Assembly: GCF_000737705.1 (NCBI RefSeq)
Contig: NZ_JPRH01000008.1
Span: 186,001-250,000 of the forward strand
Direction: 5' to 3'
Source: Chryseobacterium soli
GTDB taxonomy: Bacteria > Bacteroidota > Bacteroidia > Flavobacteriales > Weeksellaceae
Length of the DNA stretch: 64,000 nt
Numbering within the stretch: position 1 is the stretch's first letter; each line of letters opens with the position of its first letter. The position numbers and the translations under genes are program-made. Shown here one piece after another: positions 10,122 to 18,425 of this stretch. The notes under the pieces are model-generated. The model made no database searches. It had not been told where the DNA came from and saw only the letters and a program-made list of their open reading frames with translations.

Positions 10122-10536
10122 AAATATTCATGTTGGTTTTTTCCTTGAGCAGCGGGTCAACGAATCTCAGATAGAAATAACAAGGATCTGTAAATTTTTA
10201 GACTGTGATGAAAGAGATGTAAAAAGGATGTTTCAGTCTAAAAATCTGGATTGTGACTTGTTGTTACAATGGAGCAAACTGCTCAAATACGATTTCTTTA
10301 GACTGTACAGCCAGCATTTAATCTTATATTCTCCACAGTCTGCAAAGGATTTTGATATTTCATCAAAAAAAACAAACCTTCCGCAATTCCGTAAAAACAT
10401 ATATACAAAAGAGATTATAGAATTTATGCTGGAGCTAATCAGTAACGGAAATAAAACAAAACAGCAGATCATAGAAGAATATAATATCCCCAAAACAACG
10501 CTGTATAAATGGATCAATAAATATCAAAAAATATGA
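10102..10536 (+). CDS. Helix-turn-helix protein, transposase-OrfA-like C-terminus
   Basis: The protein has 144 residues. The C-terminal third (about 105-144) reads EFMLELISNGNKTKQQIIEE followed by YNIPKTTLYKWINKY, the HTH of IS3/IS630-type OrfA proteins. The N-terminal part (RICKFLDCDERDVKRMFQSK) looks like a second, Xre-like HTH. There is no transposase catalytic domain or inverted repeat nearby, so this is more likely a regulator than an active IS. It overlaps the next gene by 4 bases. Confidence 0.65.
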   Translation: MSGLNFKNIHVGFFLEQRVNESQIEITRICKFLDCDERDVKRMFQSKNLDCDLLLQWSKLLKYDFFRLYSQHLILYSPQSAKDFDISSKKTNLPQFRKNIYTKEIIEFMLELISNGNKTKQQIIEEYNIPKTTLYKWINKYQKI

Positions 10537-10844
10537 AGCAACCTGATTATAAGAGAATTTATTCGGACATTTTGAATATAAAACACTCAGAAAAGTTATC
10601 TTCCTGCCAGCCTATTTTGAACAAACAAATATTATCATCAACGGATGTAATAAGACTTAATAAAATTATTTTTGGTACGAAAGAAAATCTGCATAACCAA
10701 AGGCATAAATCTTATAACAGAACAGCCATTTTTGAAATACTTGCTTATCAAAACACACACAAATGTAACAATAGCCAACTGGCAAAACAATTTAACTTAA
10801 GCAGAAATACCATTGCAAAATGGAAAAAAGTATTTTTGATCTGA
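10533..10844 (+). CDS. Small helix-turn-helix protein
   Basis: The product has 103 residues with a C-terminal HTH (IFEILAYQNTHKCNNSQLAK then QFNLSRNTIAKWKKVF). It is related in layout to the gene before it, whose stop it overlaps by 4 bases (ATGA), and both end at the terminator at 10873. The pair lies downstream of the surface-protein gene and may control it or be relics of a transposon. Both ideas are inference. Confidence 0.6.
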   Translation: MKQPDYKRIYSDILNIKHSEKLSSCQPILNKQILSSTDVIRLNKIIFGTKENLHNQRHKSYNRTAIFEILAYQNTHKCNNSQLAKQFNLSRNTIAKWKKVFLI

Positions 10845-10872
10845 AATGATCATATAAATATTAGATGTAAAT

Positions 10873-10908
10873 ATCAAGAGCAGGAAAAACCTGCTCTTGA
10901 TTATTTTT
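10873..10908 (+). terminator. Rho-independent terminator
   Basis: Stem ATCAAGAGCAGG / CCTGCTCTTGAT with an AAAAA loop is followed by TATTTTT. It closes the 7712-10844 gene run and separates it from the convergent SDR gene. Confidence 0.8.
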
Positions 10909-10936
10909 ACCTCAAATGATTGAATTTGTTTCACTG

Positions 10937-11710
10937 TTACCAAGGTGTTTCACCTTTTTCGTTGAAAAATTTTCCTGTCGCGCCGTCTTTGCCAAGCGTT
11001 GCATATTTTACGATAACACTTGCACCTTGCTCAACTGTTCTTGTTCCCTGATGATTATTAAAGTCGGTAGCAGTAAACCCGGGACAGACGCAATTTACTT
11101 TGAAGTTTGTGTCCTTGAGTTCAACCGCTAACATTACAGTGTATGCATTCAAAGCCGTTTTTGACGGACCATAAGCAGCTGGTTTGAATTGCGCAAATGT
11201 CCAACTCGGATCGCTGTGATTTGTTAATGAAGACAACTCGGTGGTTACGTTTACAATTCGTGGTTGATCTGCCTTTTTTAATAGGTCCATGAATTCTTGT
11301 GTCGTTTGAATTGCTCCAAAAAAATTAGTCTCAAATACAAGCCGCAACGTGTTGTAAGAAACTTTTGTCGCTGGTTGTGGAAAACCGCCACTAATACCTG
11401 CGTTGTTAATTAAGACATCCAGCTTTTTAGCTTTCACTTCCAATTCCTGTCTTGCCGATTGGATAGAATTAATGTCCGTTACATCTAGTTCGATGCAGTC
11501 CACATTGGTATAACCTAGTGATTTTAGTTTCCCGATGGCTTCAAGTCCTTTAACGTTATCCCGACTTCCGATGTAAACGAAATATCCAAGTTCTGCCATT
11601 TGTTTAGCGGTTTCAAAACCGATTCCTTTGTTTGCTCCTGTTATGAATGCTGATTTACGCTCTTCTTTATTATTGTTTTCTTCTGCGTTTGTGATTACTT
11701 CGTAATTCAT
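10937..11710 (-). CDS. Short-chain dehydrogenase/reductase (SDR)
   Basis: A classical SDR of 257 residues. The cofactor motif is TGANKGIG (about 24-31), followed by NNAG (about 106-109) and catalytic YGPSK (Tyr about 179, Lys about 183). It is a Rossmann-fold NAD(P)-dependent oxidoreductase with unknown substrate. The first 15 residues (MNYEVITNAEENNNKEERKS) are an extra hydrophilic lead. The AraC-family gene 66 bases upstream on the same strand is its probable regulator. Confidence 0.9.
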   Translation of the reverse strand: MNYEVITNAEENNNKEERKSAFITGANKGIGFETAKQMAELGYFVYIGSRDNVKGLEAIGKLKSLGYTNVDCIELDVTDINSIQSARQELEVKAKKLDVLINNAGISGGFPQPATKVSYNTLRLVFETNFFGAIQTTQEFMDLLKKADQPRIVNVTTELSSLTNHSDPSWTFAQFKPAAYGPSKTALNAYTVMLAVELKDTNFKVNCVCPGFTATDFNNHQGTRTVEQGASVIVKYATLGKDGATGKFFNEKGETPW

Positions 11711-11776
11711 TTTTTTCTGTATTTTAAGAGCTGTAAAAGTCGGCAGGATATATTTGATACGGCAGGACTAATCACT

Positions 11777-12658
11777 TTAATGGCCTGACAAATCCTGAAT
11801 ATCTGTTAAATATGTACTGATACTTTTTCCTGTGCTTTTTTTGAAGAGCCTTGAAAAATAGTCCGGGTCATTAAAACCAAGCTCGTAAGCCAATTCTTTG
11901 ATTGTTGTTTTGGAATAATGCAGTTTTCTTTGTGCTTCCAATATCAGCCGGTTTGTGATAAATTCTTTTGGCGAAACCCCTGAAAATTCTTTTACAATGT
12001 TGTAAAGATGGTTGGTCGTTACAGAAAGATTATCGGCAATTGTATTGATAGAATATTGCTCGGTCAAATGAGCTTCAACTGCAATTCTAAACTCAATGTA
12101 TTTTTGAATTTTGTTTGGTTCAGCTTTTCCTTTTACAGCATTTTTAAAATATGCATTATTCAGTTCGGTTAAAAGCGCATTAAGATGAGCCAAAATAATT
12201 TCAGCATCTTTTTGGTCATCATCTGAATTTAAAATTTGGTTGAGAATTTCAAAAAGTATTTTTACTCTTTGTCTTGCATCATTTTCAAATGAAATAATTT
12301 GCGAATTTAATGGATTGATTAAAAAAGAAAATTGTTTCGGAAGTAAAGACAAGCAGTTTTCGTCAAAACTCATTTTGAAACATTCAATGTCATCTTTCTT
12401 CTGTGCAGGTACAGAATGAATTTGATTAGGCAAAACAAAAAACAATTGCCCATTTGTAATTGTCAGATCGTTTAAATCAGCCTTATGTGTCAGTGAACCA
12501 TTTTCCATGAAAACAAAAAAATAATTAGCTTTTCTGTGAGGTTGAATAAGCATTTGCATAACTTCTTCAGACAAATTATTATTTGAATTAGAACTCACTC
12601 TAATCGCAATCTTATCGTGCTGTTTTATGTCGTTAAGAAGTCCTTTTGTGTTTTGCAT
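11777..12658 (-). CDS. AraC-family transcriptional regulator
   Basis: This 293-residue regulator has an N-terminal cupin-like sensor (FFVFMENGSLTHKADLNDLT) and a C-terminal pair of HTH motifs (NTIADNLSVTTNHLYNIVKE; IKELAYELGFNDPDYFSRLF then KKSTGKS), the standard AraC/XylS signature. It lies directly upstream of the SDR gene in the same direction and probably controls it. The ligand is unknown. Confidence 0.9.
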   Translation of the reverse strand: MQNTKGLLNDIKQHDKIAIRVSSNSNNNLSEEVMQMLIQPHRKANYFFVFMENGSLTHKADLNDLTITNGQLFFVLPNQIHSVPAQKKDDIECFKMSFDENCLSLLPKQFSFLINPLNSQIISFENDARQRVKILFEILNQILNSDDDQKDAEIILAHLNALLTELNNAYFKNAVKGKAEPNKIQKYIEFRIAVEAHLTEQYSINTIADNLSVTTNHLYNIVKEFSGVSPKEFITNRLILEAQRKLHYSKTTIKELAYELGFNDPDYFSRLFKKSTGKSISTYLTDIQDLSGH

Positions 12659-12772
12659 TTTGTGTCTTCAAAGTTTATAAGTGTTACTTCCATAATCACT
12701 ACTGACAATTAGGTACAGTTGAGTGGGGATTATGTTAGTGGAAATCCACTATTGTACGTTTGACTATTTCCT

Positions 12773-13105
12773 TTACAAAAGATTACTTATACTGTCCATC
12801 ATCAATTTCAGTTTAGCGAAGCCAAATTTATCGTTATTTCCAAAGGGAAGCAATTCAAAAGAATAGACTGCATCACCCTCATAAAAATTTCCAAAATAAA
12901 TTTCCATCTCATCTTTTGTAAATGTAAAACTTTCTGTCCAACTTGTTATTTCTATTCTTGACTTATAATCAGGCTTTATTATCCTATCAATAATTTCTGA
13001 AAATTCTTCAAATGTCTTCAGACATTCTCTAAATACAAATACAGTGCGGGCATTCCAATTTTCTACTTCGTATTTCATATACTTTAAAATATAAAACTTT
13101 GTCAA
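12773..13105 (-). CDS. Hypothetical small cytosolic protein
   Basis: The frame gives 110 residues; a second Met (MKYEVENWNA) 27 bases in is an equally plausible start. The product is acidic and aromatic-rich (TSWTESFTFTKDEMEIYFGN), with no signal, membrane or known motif. It stands alone between an AraC gene and a SnoaL gene on the same strand. I do not recognise the family. Confidence 0.55.
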   Translation of the reverse strand: MTKFYILKYMKYEVENWNARTVFVFRECLKTFEEFSEIIDRIIKPDYKSRIEITSWTESFTFTKDEMEIYFGNFYEGDAVYSFELLPFGNNDKFGFAKLKLMMDSISNLL

Positions 13106-13131
13106 CTTACTGATAAGCTACAAAAAAGATT

Positions 13132-13578
13132 TTATCTGTTCTCGATCCAGTCTACCAGCAATTTGCGTTCTGCAAAAAGCCATTTGTCATTTTGCTTTAC
13201 GAAAATATCATGGTAACGAATGGCAGCGATCATCAGCTTTTGCTTATCATCTTCCATGGTTAGATGGTGTGCCATACAATAAGTTATACCTGTAGCTTTA
13301 TCCCCGGTGAGTTTCACCGTACTCTGTCCGTTAAAATGCATGGTAGATTTGTAAGTATTCAGATTATCAAATACGGGTAACAAATCTTTATTGTTAGTAA
13401 TCACCTGACTTGGTGTTTCCGACTTCGGATCATAATATACCTCAAAATTAGTGTCTTCTGTAAATAATGCCATTTGTCCTGTTGCATCACGGGAGTCGGC
13501 ACAATAGGCATAACGGTCTATTAATTCACGAATCGCCAATCGGTCTTCCGCTTCCTGAATTTTTTGTTCGTAGTTCAT
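13132..13578 (-). CDS. SnoaL-like / NTF2-fold protein
   Basis: The 148-residue protein fits the SnoaL_4 pattern: an N-terminal helix with IRELIDRYAYCADSRD, a strand with LFTEDTNFEVYY, then MHFNGQSTVKLTGDKATGIT and a closing strand KWLFAERKLLVDW. This cone-shaped fold holds small hydrophobic ligands in a pocket; Tyr/Asp residues near the start are typical of dehydratase-like members. The reaction is unknown. It follows an AraC-type gene by 4 bases and is probably in its operon. Confidence 0.8.
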   Translation of the reverse strand: MNYEQKIQEAEDRLAIRELIDRYAYCADSRDATGQMALFTEDTNFEVYYDPKSETPSQVITNNKDLLPVFDNLNTYKSTMHFNGQSTVKLTGDKATGITYCMAHHLTMEDDKQKLMIAAIRYHDIFVKQNDKWLFAERKLLVDWIENR

Positions 13579-13582
13579 TTTT

Positions 13583-14401
13583 TTATTTATTGATTGTTAA
13601 ACTTTCAGTTGGGGTAACGCCATACTTCTGTTTGAATGAAGTATAAAAATGCGGCAGGTTCTCAAATCCTAAATCCAGATAGATATCTGAAGGTTTTTTA
13701 TTTTTCTGATGGATAAGATAATAGGCTTCTTCAAGGCGTTTTTCTTTGAGCCATTTTGCAGGGGGAACCTGAAATGATTTTGAAAAATCTCTTTTAAATC
13801 CGGCAAGGCTTCTGCCTGTGAGTTTGGCGAAATTTTCAATCGGTGCATTATATTGAAAATTTTTCAGCATAAACTCTTTAAGATTGATTTTATGCGGTTC
13901 ATTAAAATCAAATAAAAAATTCTGAAGTTCCGGATGTATGTGCAGTAAGAGTTCTATAGCTTCTGTCACTTTGGAAAAAACCATTTTTTTACTACTTCCA
14001 TCAGGCTGTTCAAGATAAGGAATTAATGATTGAAAATAGCTTTTCAAATAAGGATCAGGTTTCAAAACGAGATTGTATTTTCCTGAATACGGCTTATCGC
14101 AGATGATATTATTGACGGCTGCAAATTTTTTCAGATCTTCTGATTTTAAAATAACGGAAACCGCTTTATATTCATTGTCTGATGCAGGCATTTTTAAACT
14201 TTTTGCAAACTGATTTCTATGGGCCAGAAGCAGCTGGTTTTTCTTTAAAACAAAAGTTCCCTGCTGATGAAAAATATGTGTTTCTCCCGATACCTGATAA
14301 GCTAAAATATGCTCCGGAATAAACTGTTCATAGCCCCATTGGTCTTCTGAACTACAGGAATATACAAAAAAATCATCGACCTCGGGTGTCATTATTTTCA
14401 T
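13583..14401 (-). CDS. AraC-family transcriptional regulator
   Basis: I start at MKIMTPEVDDFFVY (14401), giving 272 residues; the frame is open to 14518, but that extension lies inside the upstream membrane-protein gene. The chosen ATG overlaps the upstream TGA by 4 bases (ATGA at 14398-14401), a coupled arrangement. The N-terminus is an AraC_N-like sensor. The C-terminus carries PIENFAKLTGRSLAGFKRDF and PSDIYLDLGFENLPHFYTSF then KQKYGVTP, the two AraC HTHs. It probably regulates this small operon (14898 to 13132). Confidence 0.85.
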   Translation of the reverse strand: MKIMTPEVDDFFVYSCSSEDQWGYEQFIPEHILAYQVSGETHIFHQQGTFVLKKNQLLLAHRNQFAKSLKMPASDNEYKAVSVILKSEDLKKFAAVNNIICDKPYSGKYNLVLKPDPYLKSYFQSLIPYLEQPDGSSKKMVFSKVTEAIELLLHIHPELQNFLFDFNEPHKINLKEFMLKNFQYNAPIENFAKLTGRSLAGFKRDFSKSFQVPPAKWLKEKRLEEAYYLIHQKNKKPSDIYLDLGFENLPHFYTSFKQKYGVTPTESLTINK

Positions 14402-14898
14402 AGAGTCGCAGTTTTTAAAAGTTGTCTGTGGTAAGCAGCGTTTCGCGCTGCGGTATTGCTGTCTATCAGCATCAGTACAGTCATTAATGCAATGGCAGTA
14501 CTGCCAATAGCTCTCCAAATGGGAATATCTACAAACATAATCAGCAATGCTGCTGCAATGATAATAAGTGGAAGAACTTTAAAGACTATGGTAAAATCAT
14601 TTTGGGATTTTGCGGTACGATCTGTTTCCGTTTGAATAAATGCCTTTGCGTTGGCTGTATAATCTTCTTTAAACTGTGTAATTCTTGGTTTGTTGGTGAA
14701 ATATAAACCTGCTGAAACAACAGTAATTAATATTCCCGCCACCAATACCGGCCATATAAAAGCTTTAGCCACAACCGTTTTGCCTAATTGCCAAAAACCT
14801 ATCGCTGCTACCAAAAACAGCATGCCTATCAGTAAAGTTATTTTGGCAGAAAATACTTCTGCTTTTGCCCAATCAATACTTAATTTTAAAATATCCAT
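14398..14898 (-). CDS. Four-helix integral membrane protein of unknown function
   Basis: The 166-residue protein has four predicted membrane helices (about 17-40, 46-66, 105-122, 126-145) and a polar loop with TANAKAFIQTETDRTAKSQN. It is the first gene of a minus-strand run with the AraC and SnoaL genes. A CATCTTTG box (one mismatch to TAnnTTTG) lies upstream, complement of about 14918-14925. I cannot give a function. Confidence 0.7.
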   Translation of the reverse strand: MDILKLSIDWAKAEVFSAKITLLIGMLFLVAAIGFWQLGKTVVAKAFIWPVLVAGILITVVSAGLYFTNKPRITQFKEDYTANAKAFIQTETDRTAKSQNDFTIVFKVLPLIIIAAALLIMFVDIPIWRAIGSTAIALMTVLMLIDSNTAARNAAYHRQLLKTATL

Positions 14899-15315
14899 GT
14901 TAATAATTTGTATTACAAAGATGGCTCATTTCTAAGAAAATTTATTTCCTGTAAAGCTCAAAATTAACTTGCTGTACGGCTCGTTGCAACACCATAAATA
15001 AGATTTTCATACTATCAATGATTAAGAAGTTTACAAAATCTACATCTGAACTATTAGCTCATTGATCGCTTATTGACGATAATATTCTGAAATTTTACGG
15101 TTATTAAAAAAACACAGACAGATATCAGTCATACTTTGACACTTGTTAATTTCCTTTTTGACACACCGATAATAAGTTACAATTTTAAGTAGTTAAAAAC
15201 ATATCCTACAATTATTAATGATACAATTCAATTGCTTATTACTTAATTCTTGTAAATAAAATCGAATTGTCCATCATATTTATCAACAGAATCAACAATT
15301 TAAAATAATATTACA
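14899..15315. other. Divergent intergenic region
   Basis: This 417-base AT-rich gap separates the membrane-protein gene (minus) from the T9SS substrate gene (plus). Apart from the weak minus-strand CATCTTTG box near 14918 I see no gene, repeat or hairpin. Confidence 0.45.
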
Positions 15316-16104
15316 ATGAAAAAAATTTTCTTACTACTGTATTTAATGCTTATTTGTCCTAATCAACTAAGCGCACAGTTTGGAGGGGGAAACCCATTAA
15401 CTTACGACATTACCTTTATCAGGGATGATGATTATAATTCTGCTGATCAACCCTATGTCAGTGCGAATCTTACATTAAGTGTAAAGATCGGGACTACTGA
15501 AATATCGAAGACTTATCTTCCTATTCATACACCTAGCAATCCCGGATCAACCCCGCAGAATTACACATTCCCGGTTACTGTTGGAACCCAGCCCATTAGG
15601 TATGCTAAAGTAACTTTCACACAGCCCTCCAACTTATATAGTGGGTATTATCCTCTTCCCACCACCATTGGAGATCATGTAATGCTCTCAGATCCGTGTC
15701 TGATAGATTATGACTGGCAGTATGGATATGGAGTGGGTATTACCTGCACTGGTGTGAACAAATACAGAATCACTCCTACTAAGTTTACTTGTAATCTCTG
15801 TATTCGTCCTGTTCAAGGTTGCGGGTCAATTGCAAAAAATACCACCCTGCAACAACAAGTATCTTTAGCTCCAAATCCAACCATGGGCTTCAGTGAACTT
15901 CACTATACAGCCACTGAAAAAGAAACAGTTTCAATCAGTGTGAGTGATTTTAATGGTAAAATAATTACTGCTTATACAATAGATCTTAGAGAAGGGCTAA
16001 ACAAACTGCCAATCGATCTCCAAAGCTCTTTAGGAGGAACCTATATTGTTCATTGGAAATCCAGTAACGGAAGCAGCGGAAGTTTAAAAATGATCAAAAA
16101 TTAA
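15316..16104 (+). CDS. Type IX secretion system substrate (T9SS type A sorting domain)
   Basis: The 262-residue protein has a signal peptide ending LSAQ, a beta-rich middle with paired cysteines (CNLCIRPVQGCG, about 160-171), and a C-terminal T9SS type A sorting domain from about 185: VSLAPNPTMGFSELHY, VSVSDFNGKII-like strand, NKLPIDLQSSLGGTYIVHW. The sorting domain directs export across the outer membrane and attachment. The passenger domain is unrecognised. A terminator follows at 16121. Confidence 0.85.
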   Translation: MKKIFLLLYLMLICPNQLSAQFGGGNPLTYDITFIRDDDYNSADQPYVSANLTLSVKIGTTEISKTYLPIHTPSNPGSTPQNYTFPVTVGTQPIRYAKVTFTQPSNLYSGYYPLPTTIGDHVMLSDPCLIDYDWQYGYGVGITCTGVNKYRITPTKFTCNLCIRPVQGCGSIAKNTTLQQQVSLAPNPTMGFSELHYTATEKETVSISVSDFNGKIITAYTIDLREGLNKLPIDLQSSLGGTYIVHWKSSNGSSGSLKMIKN

Positions 16105-16120
16105 TTGAATTTACAACCCT

Positions 16121-16158
16121 ATAAAGCTCCTGCCAAAAACAGGAGCTTTATATATTTT
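16121..16158 (+). terminator. Rho-independent terminator
   Basis: Stem ATAAAGCTCCTG / CAGGAGCTTTAT with loop CCAAAAA and a T-rich tail ends the T9SS substrate gene. Confidence 0.8.
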
Positions 16159-16223
16159 ATTAATTATCAGATAATTGATTCTTAAATCCGCACTAATTAC
16201 AGAAATATTATAATTAAAAAAAA

Positions 16224-16252
16224 CGACTTCAATAATAGAAGTCGCTTTTTTT
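16224..16252. terminator. Bidirectional Rho-independent terminator
   Basis: A CGACTTC / GAAGTCG stem with loop AATAATA has a T run on the plus side (CTTTTTTT) and an A run on the other side, so it can end transcription from both convergent genes. It mainly serves the minus-strand gene at 16268-16600. Confidence 0.75.
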
Positions 16253-16267
16253 AATTTTTCAGAAAAA

Positions 16268-16600
16268 TTATTTTTTTATATCTGCTTTTACATCTTTATA
16301 ACCATCTGAAACTGCGTCTGCACCTTTTACAGCGGTATTTTTAACATCTTTTGCACCTTTGGTTGCAGTTTTGCCAACCCATTTGGTGCCTTTTTTAACC
16401 CCTTTTTTGGTTGCTTTTGCCCCTTTCTGAGTTTTATCTCCAACCCATTCTGCACCATCTTTTACTCCTTTTCCTGTTGCTTTTGCTCCTTTTTCAATAG
16501 CATTGCCAACATTTTTAGCTTCTTGCTTCACCGTTTCCTGGGCATTAATGGCTACTGCAAATAAACCAAAAGCCAATAAGGTGAATAATTTCTTTTTCAT
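16268..16600 (-). CDS. Exported Lys/Ala-rich repeat protein
   Basis: The 110-residue protein has a signal peptide (MKKKLFTLLAFGLFAVAINA) and then only low-complexity repeats of the type GAKATGKGVKDGAEWVGDKT, repeated about three times with Lys/Gly/Ala/Val. The pattern suggests amphipathic helices like those of LEA-type or envelope stress proteins. It has its own promoter box (16649) and a terminator (16224). The function is unknown; a stress or envelope role is inferred from composition. Confidence 0.75.
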   Translation of the reverse strand: MKKKLFTLLAFGLFAVAINAQETVKQEAKNVGNAIEKGAKATGKGVKDGAEWVGDKTQKGAKATKKGVKKGTKWVGKTATKGAKDVKNTAVKGADAVSDGYKDVKADIKK

Positions 16601-16648
16601 ATTTTTATTTTTTTTAAGTTAACTCGGTACATATAGCATAAAACAAGC

Positions 16649-16656
16649 CAAATGTA
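16649..16656 (-). promoter_or_regulatory. Bacteroidota -7 promoter box (TACATTTG)
   Basis: Read on the minus strand, TACATTTG matches TAnnTTTG. It lies 48 bases before the start of the Lys/Ala-rich protein gene. Confidence 0.5.
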
Positions 16657-17167
16657 TATGAATAGTTTTGCACTTTTACTCCGCCTGACCAAAACCCTTT
16701 GCTAGCTGTAGTTTTATATGTATCGGAAAGCTTCATATTATAAAAGGGATCACTTTTGATGAAAATATACACGCAGTTAGCCATTTATTTTTTTCTGCTG
16801 ATTACCTTAAGATAAACCTCCAGAGTTTTTTGGTTATTGAAACCAGTGCCCGGATGGCTCCGGTAAATGTTTTGTACTGATATTCATCTTGTCTCTGAAA
16901 TAGCGAAGCCCTCCACTAGCGAGAACATTTCCTGTACTTATAAAAATTCATTATAAATATTCATTCAATATTAATCAGGGTTTATTTACACTGAAGTAAT
17001 TCCTGAAGCTTTGCCGTTAAGCACCATATGATCTACCAGATCATTGATCTTTGCAGAATTCTATTATTTTGATTTAAATAATTAATTTTTATTTATATAT
17101 TTTATATAAATCCTTATCACAAAAAAAATAAAAATTAAAAAACTGCTTGTTTTTAATAAATTATATG
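16657..17167. other. Intergenic region, no gene seen
   Basis: Between the divergent promoters of the Lys/Ala protein and the cold-shock genes there are about 500 bases. Short open stretches on the minus strand are broken by stops and I support no gene. The segment 17080-17160 is strongly AT-rich. Confidence 0.4.
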
Positions 17168-17175
17168 TACATTTG
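17168..17175 (+). promoter_or_regulatory. Promoter box for the cold-shock gene pair (TACATTTG)
   Basis: TACATTTG fits TAnnTTTG, with TTG about 18 bases upstream near 17148. It implies a transcript starting near 17182 and a leader of about 260 bases before the first csp ATG. Confidence 0.5.
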
Positions 17176-17181
17176 TAAAAT

Positions 17182-17445
17182 AATCAGGCTCCTGCCGACG
17201 CTTCCTCTGAAATTTTTGAATTTACAACTCTCTATCAGTCTTCGCTTTTTCAGCCGCTAATTTTTGTCATCAATTTAACAGGTGCAGTACCTTTTTTCAG
17301 CTTGAATATTTCAAGATTCTAAAAATACCCCATCATTTCTTGCTCACAAATCGATTTTATTACCGTGTTGACGTAATCATCAATACTGTGATGGCAATAG
17401 CCAAATAATTTATCCGTAAATACAACAATTTTATAATAGAATACA
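17182..17445 (+). promoter_or_regulatory. Long 5' leader of cold-shock genes, possible RNA thermosensor
   Basis: About 260 non-coding bases lie between the promoter box and the first csp gene. Long structured leaders are known from enterobacterial cspA mRNA, where they respond to cold; the same role here is inferred. The last 70 bases, with TGATGGCAATAGCCAA and ACAATTTTATAAT, recur in modified form before the second csp gene (about 17665-17731), so they were copied with the gene. Confidence 0.45.
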
Positions 17446-17637
17446 ATGCAACAAGGAACAGTAAAATTCTTTAACGATACCAAAGGATTTGGTTTTATTT
17501 CACCTTCAAACGGTGGTCAGGATGTTTTCGTACATACTTCAGGTTTAGTAGATACTATTCGTGAGAACGATGTCGTAACATTCGATGTACAAAATGGGAA
17601 TAAAGGCCTTAACGCCGTTAATGTACGCATAGCGTAA
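17446..17637 (+). CDS. Cold-shock protein (CspA family)
   Basis: The 63-residue protein is a single cold-shock domain: GTVKFFNDTKGFGFI carries RNP1 (KGFGFI) and DVFVHTSGL carries RNP2 (VFVH). It binds single-stranded RNA/DNA and acts as an RNA chaperone in the cytoplasm. It is nearly identical to the next gene, which starts 286 bases downstream, so the pair is a recent tandem duplication. Confidence 0.93.
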   Translation: MQQGTVKFFNDTKGFGFISPSNGGQDVFVHTSGLVDTIRENDVVTFDVQNGNKGLNAVNVRIA

Positions 17638-17731
17638 ATTAAAAAATCTGTTTTGAGATGATCATGACAGGTATGGCAACAGCCAATACACAATTTATTC
17701 AATCAATACAATAATTTTATAATACAATACA

Positions 17732-17923
17732 ATGCAACAAGGAACAGTAAAATTCTTTAACGATGCCAAAGGATTTGGTTTTATTACCCCTTCAAATGGT
17801 GGTCAGGACGTTTTCGTACATAATTCAGGTTTAGTAGATACTATCCGTGAGAACGATGTCGTAACATTCGATGTACAAAACGGGAACAAAGGCCTTAACG
17901 CCATTAACGTTAAAATAGCATAA
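17732..17923 (+). CDS. Cold-shock protein (CspA family), tandem copy
   Basis: The 63-residue product differs from the preceding copy at a handful of positions (for example NDAKGFGFI for NDTKGFGFI, HNSGL for HTSGL). RNP1 and RNP2 are intact. It shares the upstream leader motif with copy one and ends at the terminator at 17966, so both may be on one transcript. Confidence 0.93.
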   Translation: MQQGTVKFFNDAKGFGFITPSNGGQDVFVHNSGLVDTIRENDVVTFDVQNGNKGLNAINVKIA

Positions 17924-17965
17924 AGTAAGAAGGAGGTGTAAAAGCTTCTTCCTCAATATACTAAT

Positions 17966-17999
17966 TAGCAGAGAACATGTAGTTCTCTGCTATTTTTTT
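17966..17999 (+). terminator. Rho-independent terminator
   Basis: Stem TAGCAGAGAAC / GTTCTCTGCTA with loop ATGTA is followed by seven T. It closes the cold-shock pair. Confidence 0.85.
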
Positions 18000-18425
18000 G
18001 CAATAACGAATACTACAGCCTCTTTATATTTTTTAATTTATTGTGTTTTTTCTAATTATTTGCCCGATACAGTATCTATAGAAGTCTTTATTGATGATGG
18101 TTTACACAATATGAGGTGTACAAAAGTGGTACACGACTAAGATGCTGCAACATCTTTTTTTCTACTTTTCCGCACGAATCTCGTCACATTAAACACTTGT
18201 AAACCAATATTTTACAATATTTTACAATATTTTACGATAAATTTAAAAACACATTTGTACTACTTTAGTACAACTCTAACCTTATAAATTGCTGTAGATT
18301 AGACAATTAACAATTCCCGCCTACAACGGTGACAATTGATATATTTCGCCTGTACATCTTAATTTTCATATATTTTAAAGAACGAAATAATTTACAGTTC
18401 TAACAAGAATAGCTCAAATTTTATA
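18000..18425. repeat. Gene-free region with palindromes and short tandem repeats
   Basis: No gene is supported. Three structures are visible. An inverted repeat GTGTAC...GTACAC lies at 18116-18134. Three tandem copies of the 10-mer AATATTTTAC follow at about 18206-18237. Another palindrome, TTGTACT...AGTACAA, lies at 18255-18273. The 3' ends of csp and hipA face each other here, so such operator-like elements are unexpected. ATTTGCC-C-GATACAG at about 18057-18072 resembles the island att core (see findings). Confidence 0.45.

Noticed and set aside
10102..10844. Calling the two HTH genes an insertion sequence
   Set aside because: No DDE catalytic domain, no terminal inverted repeats and no target duplication are visible.
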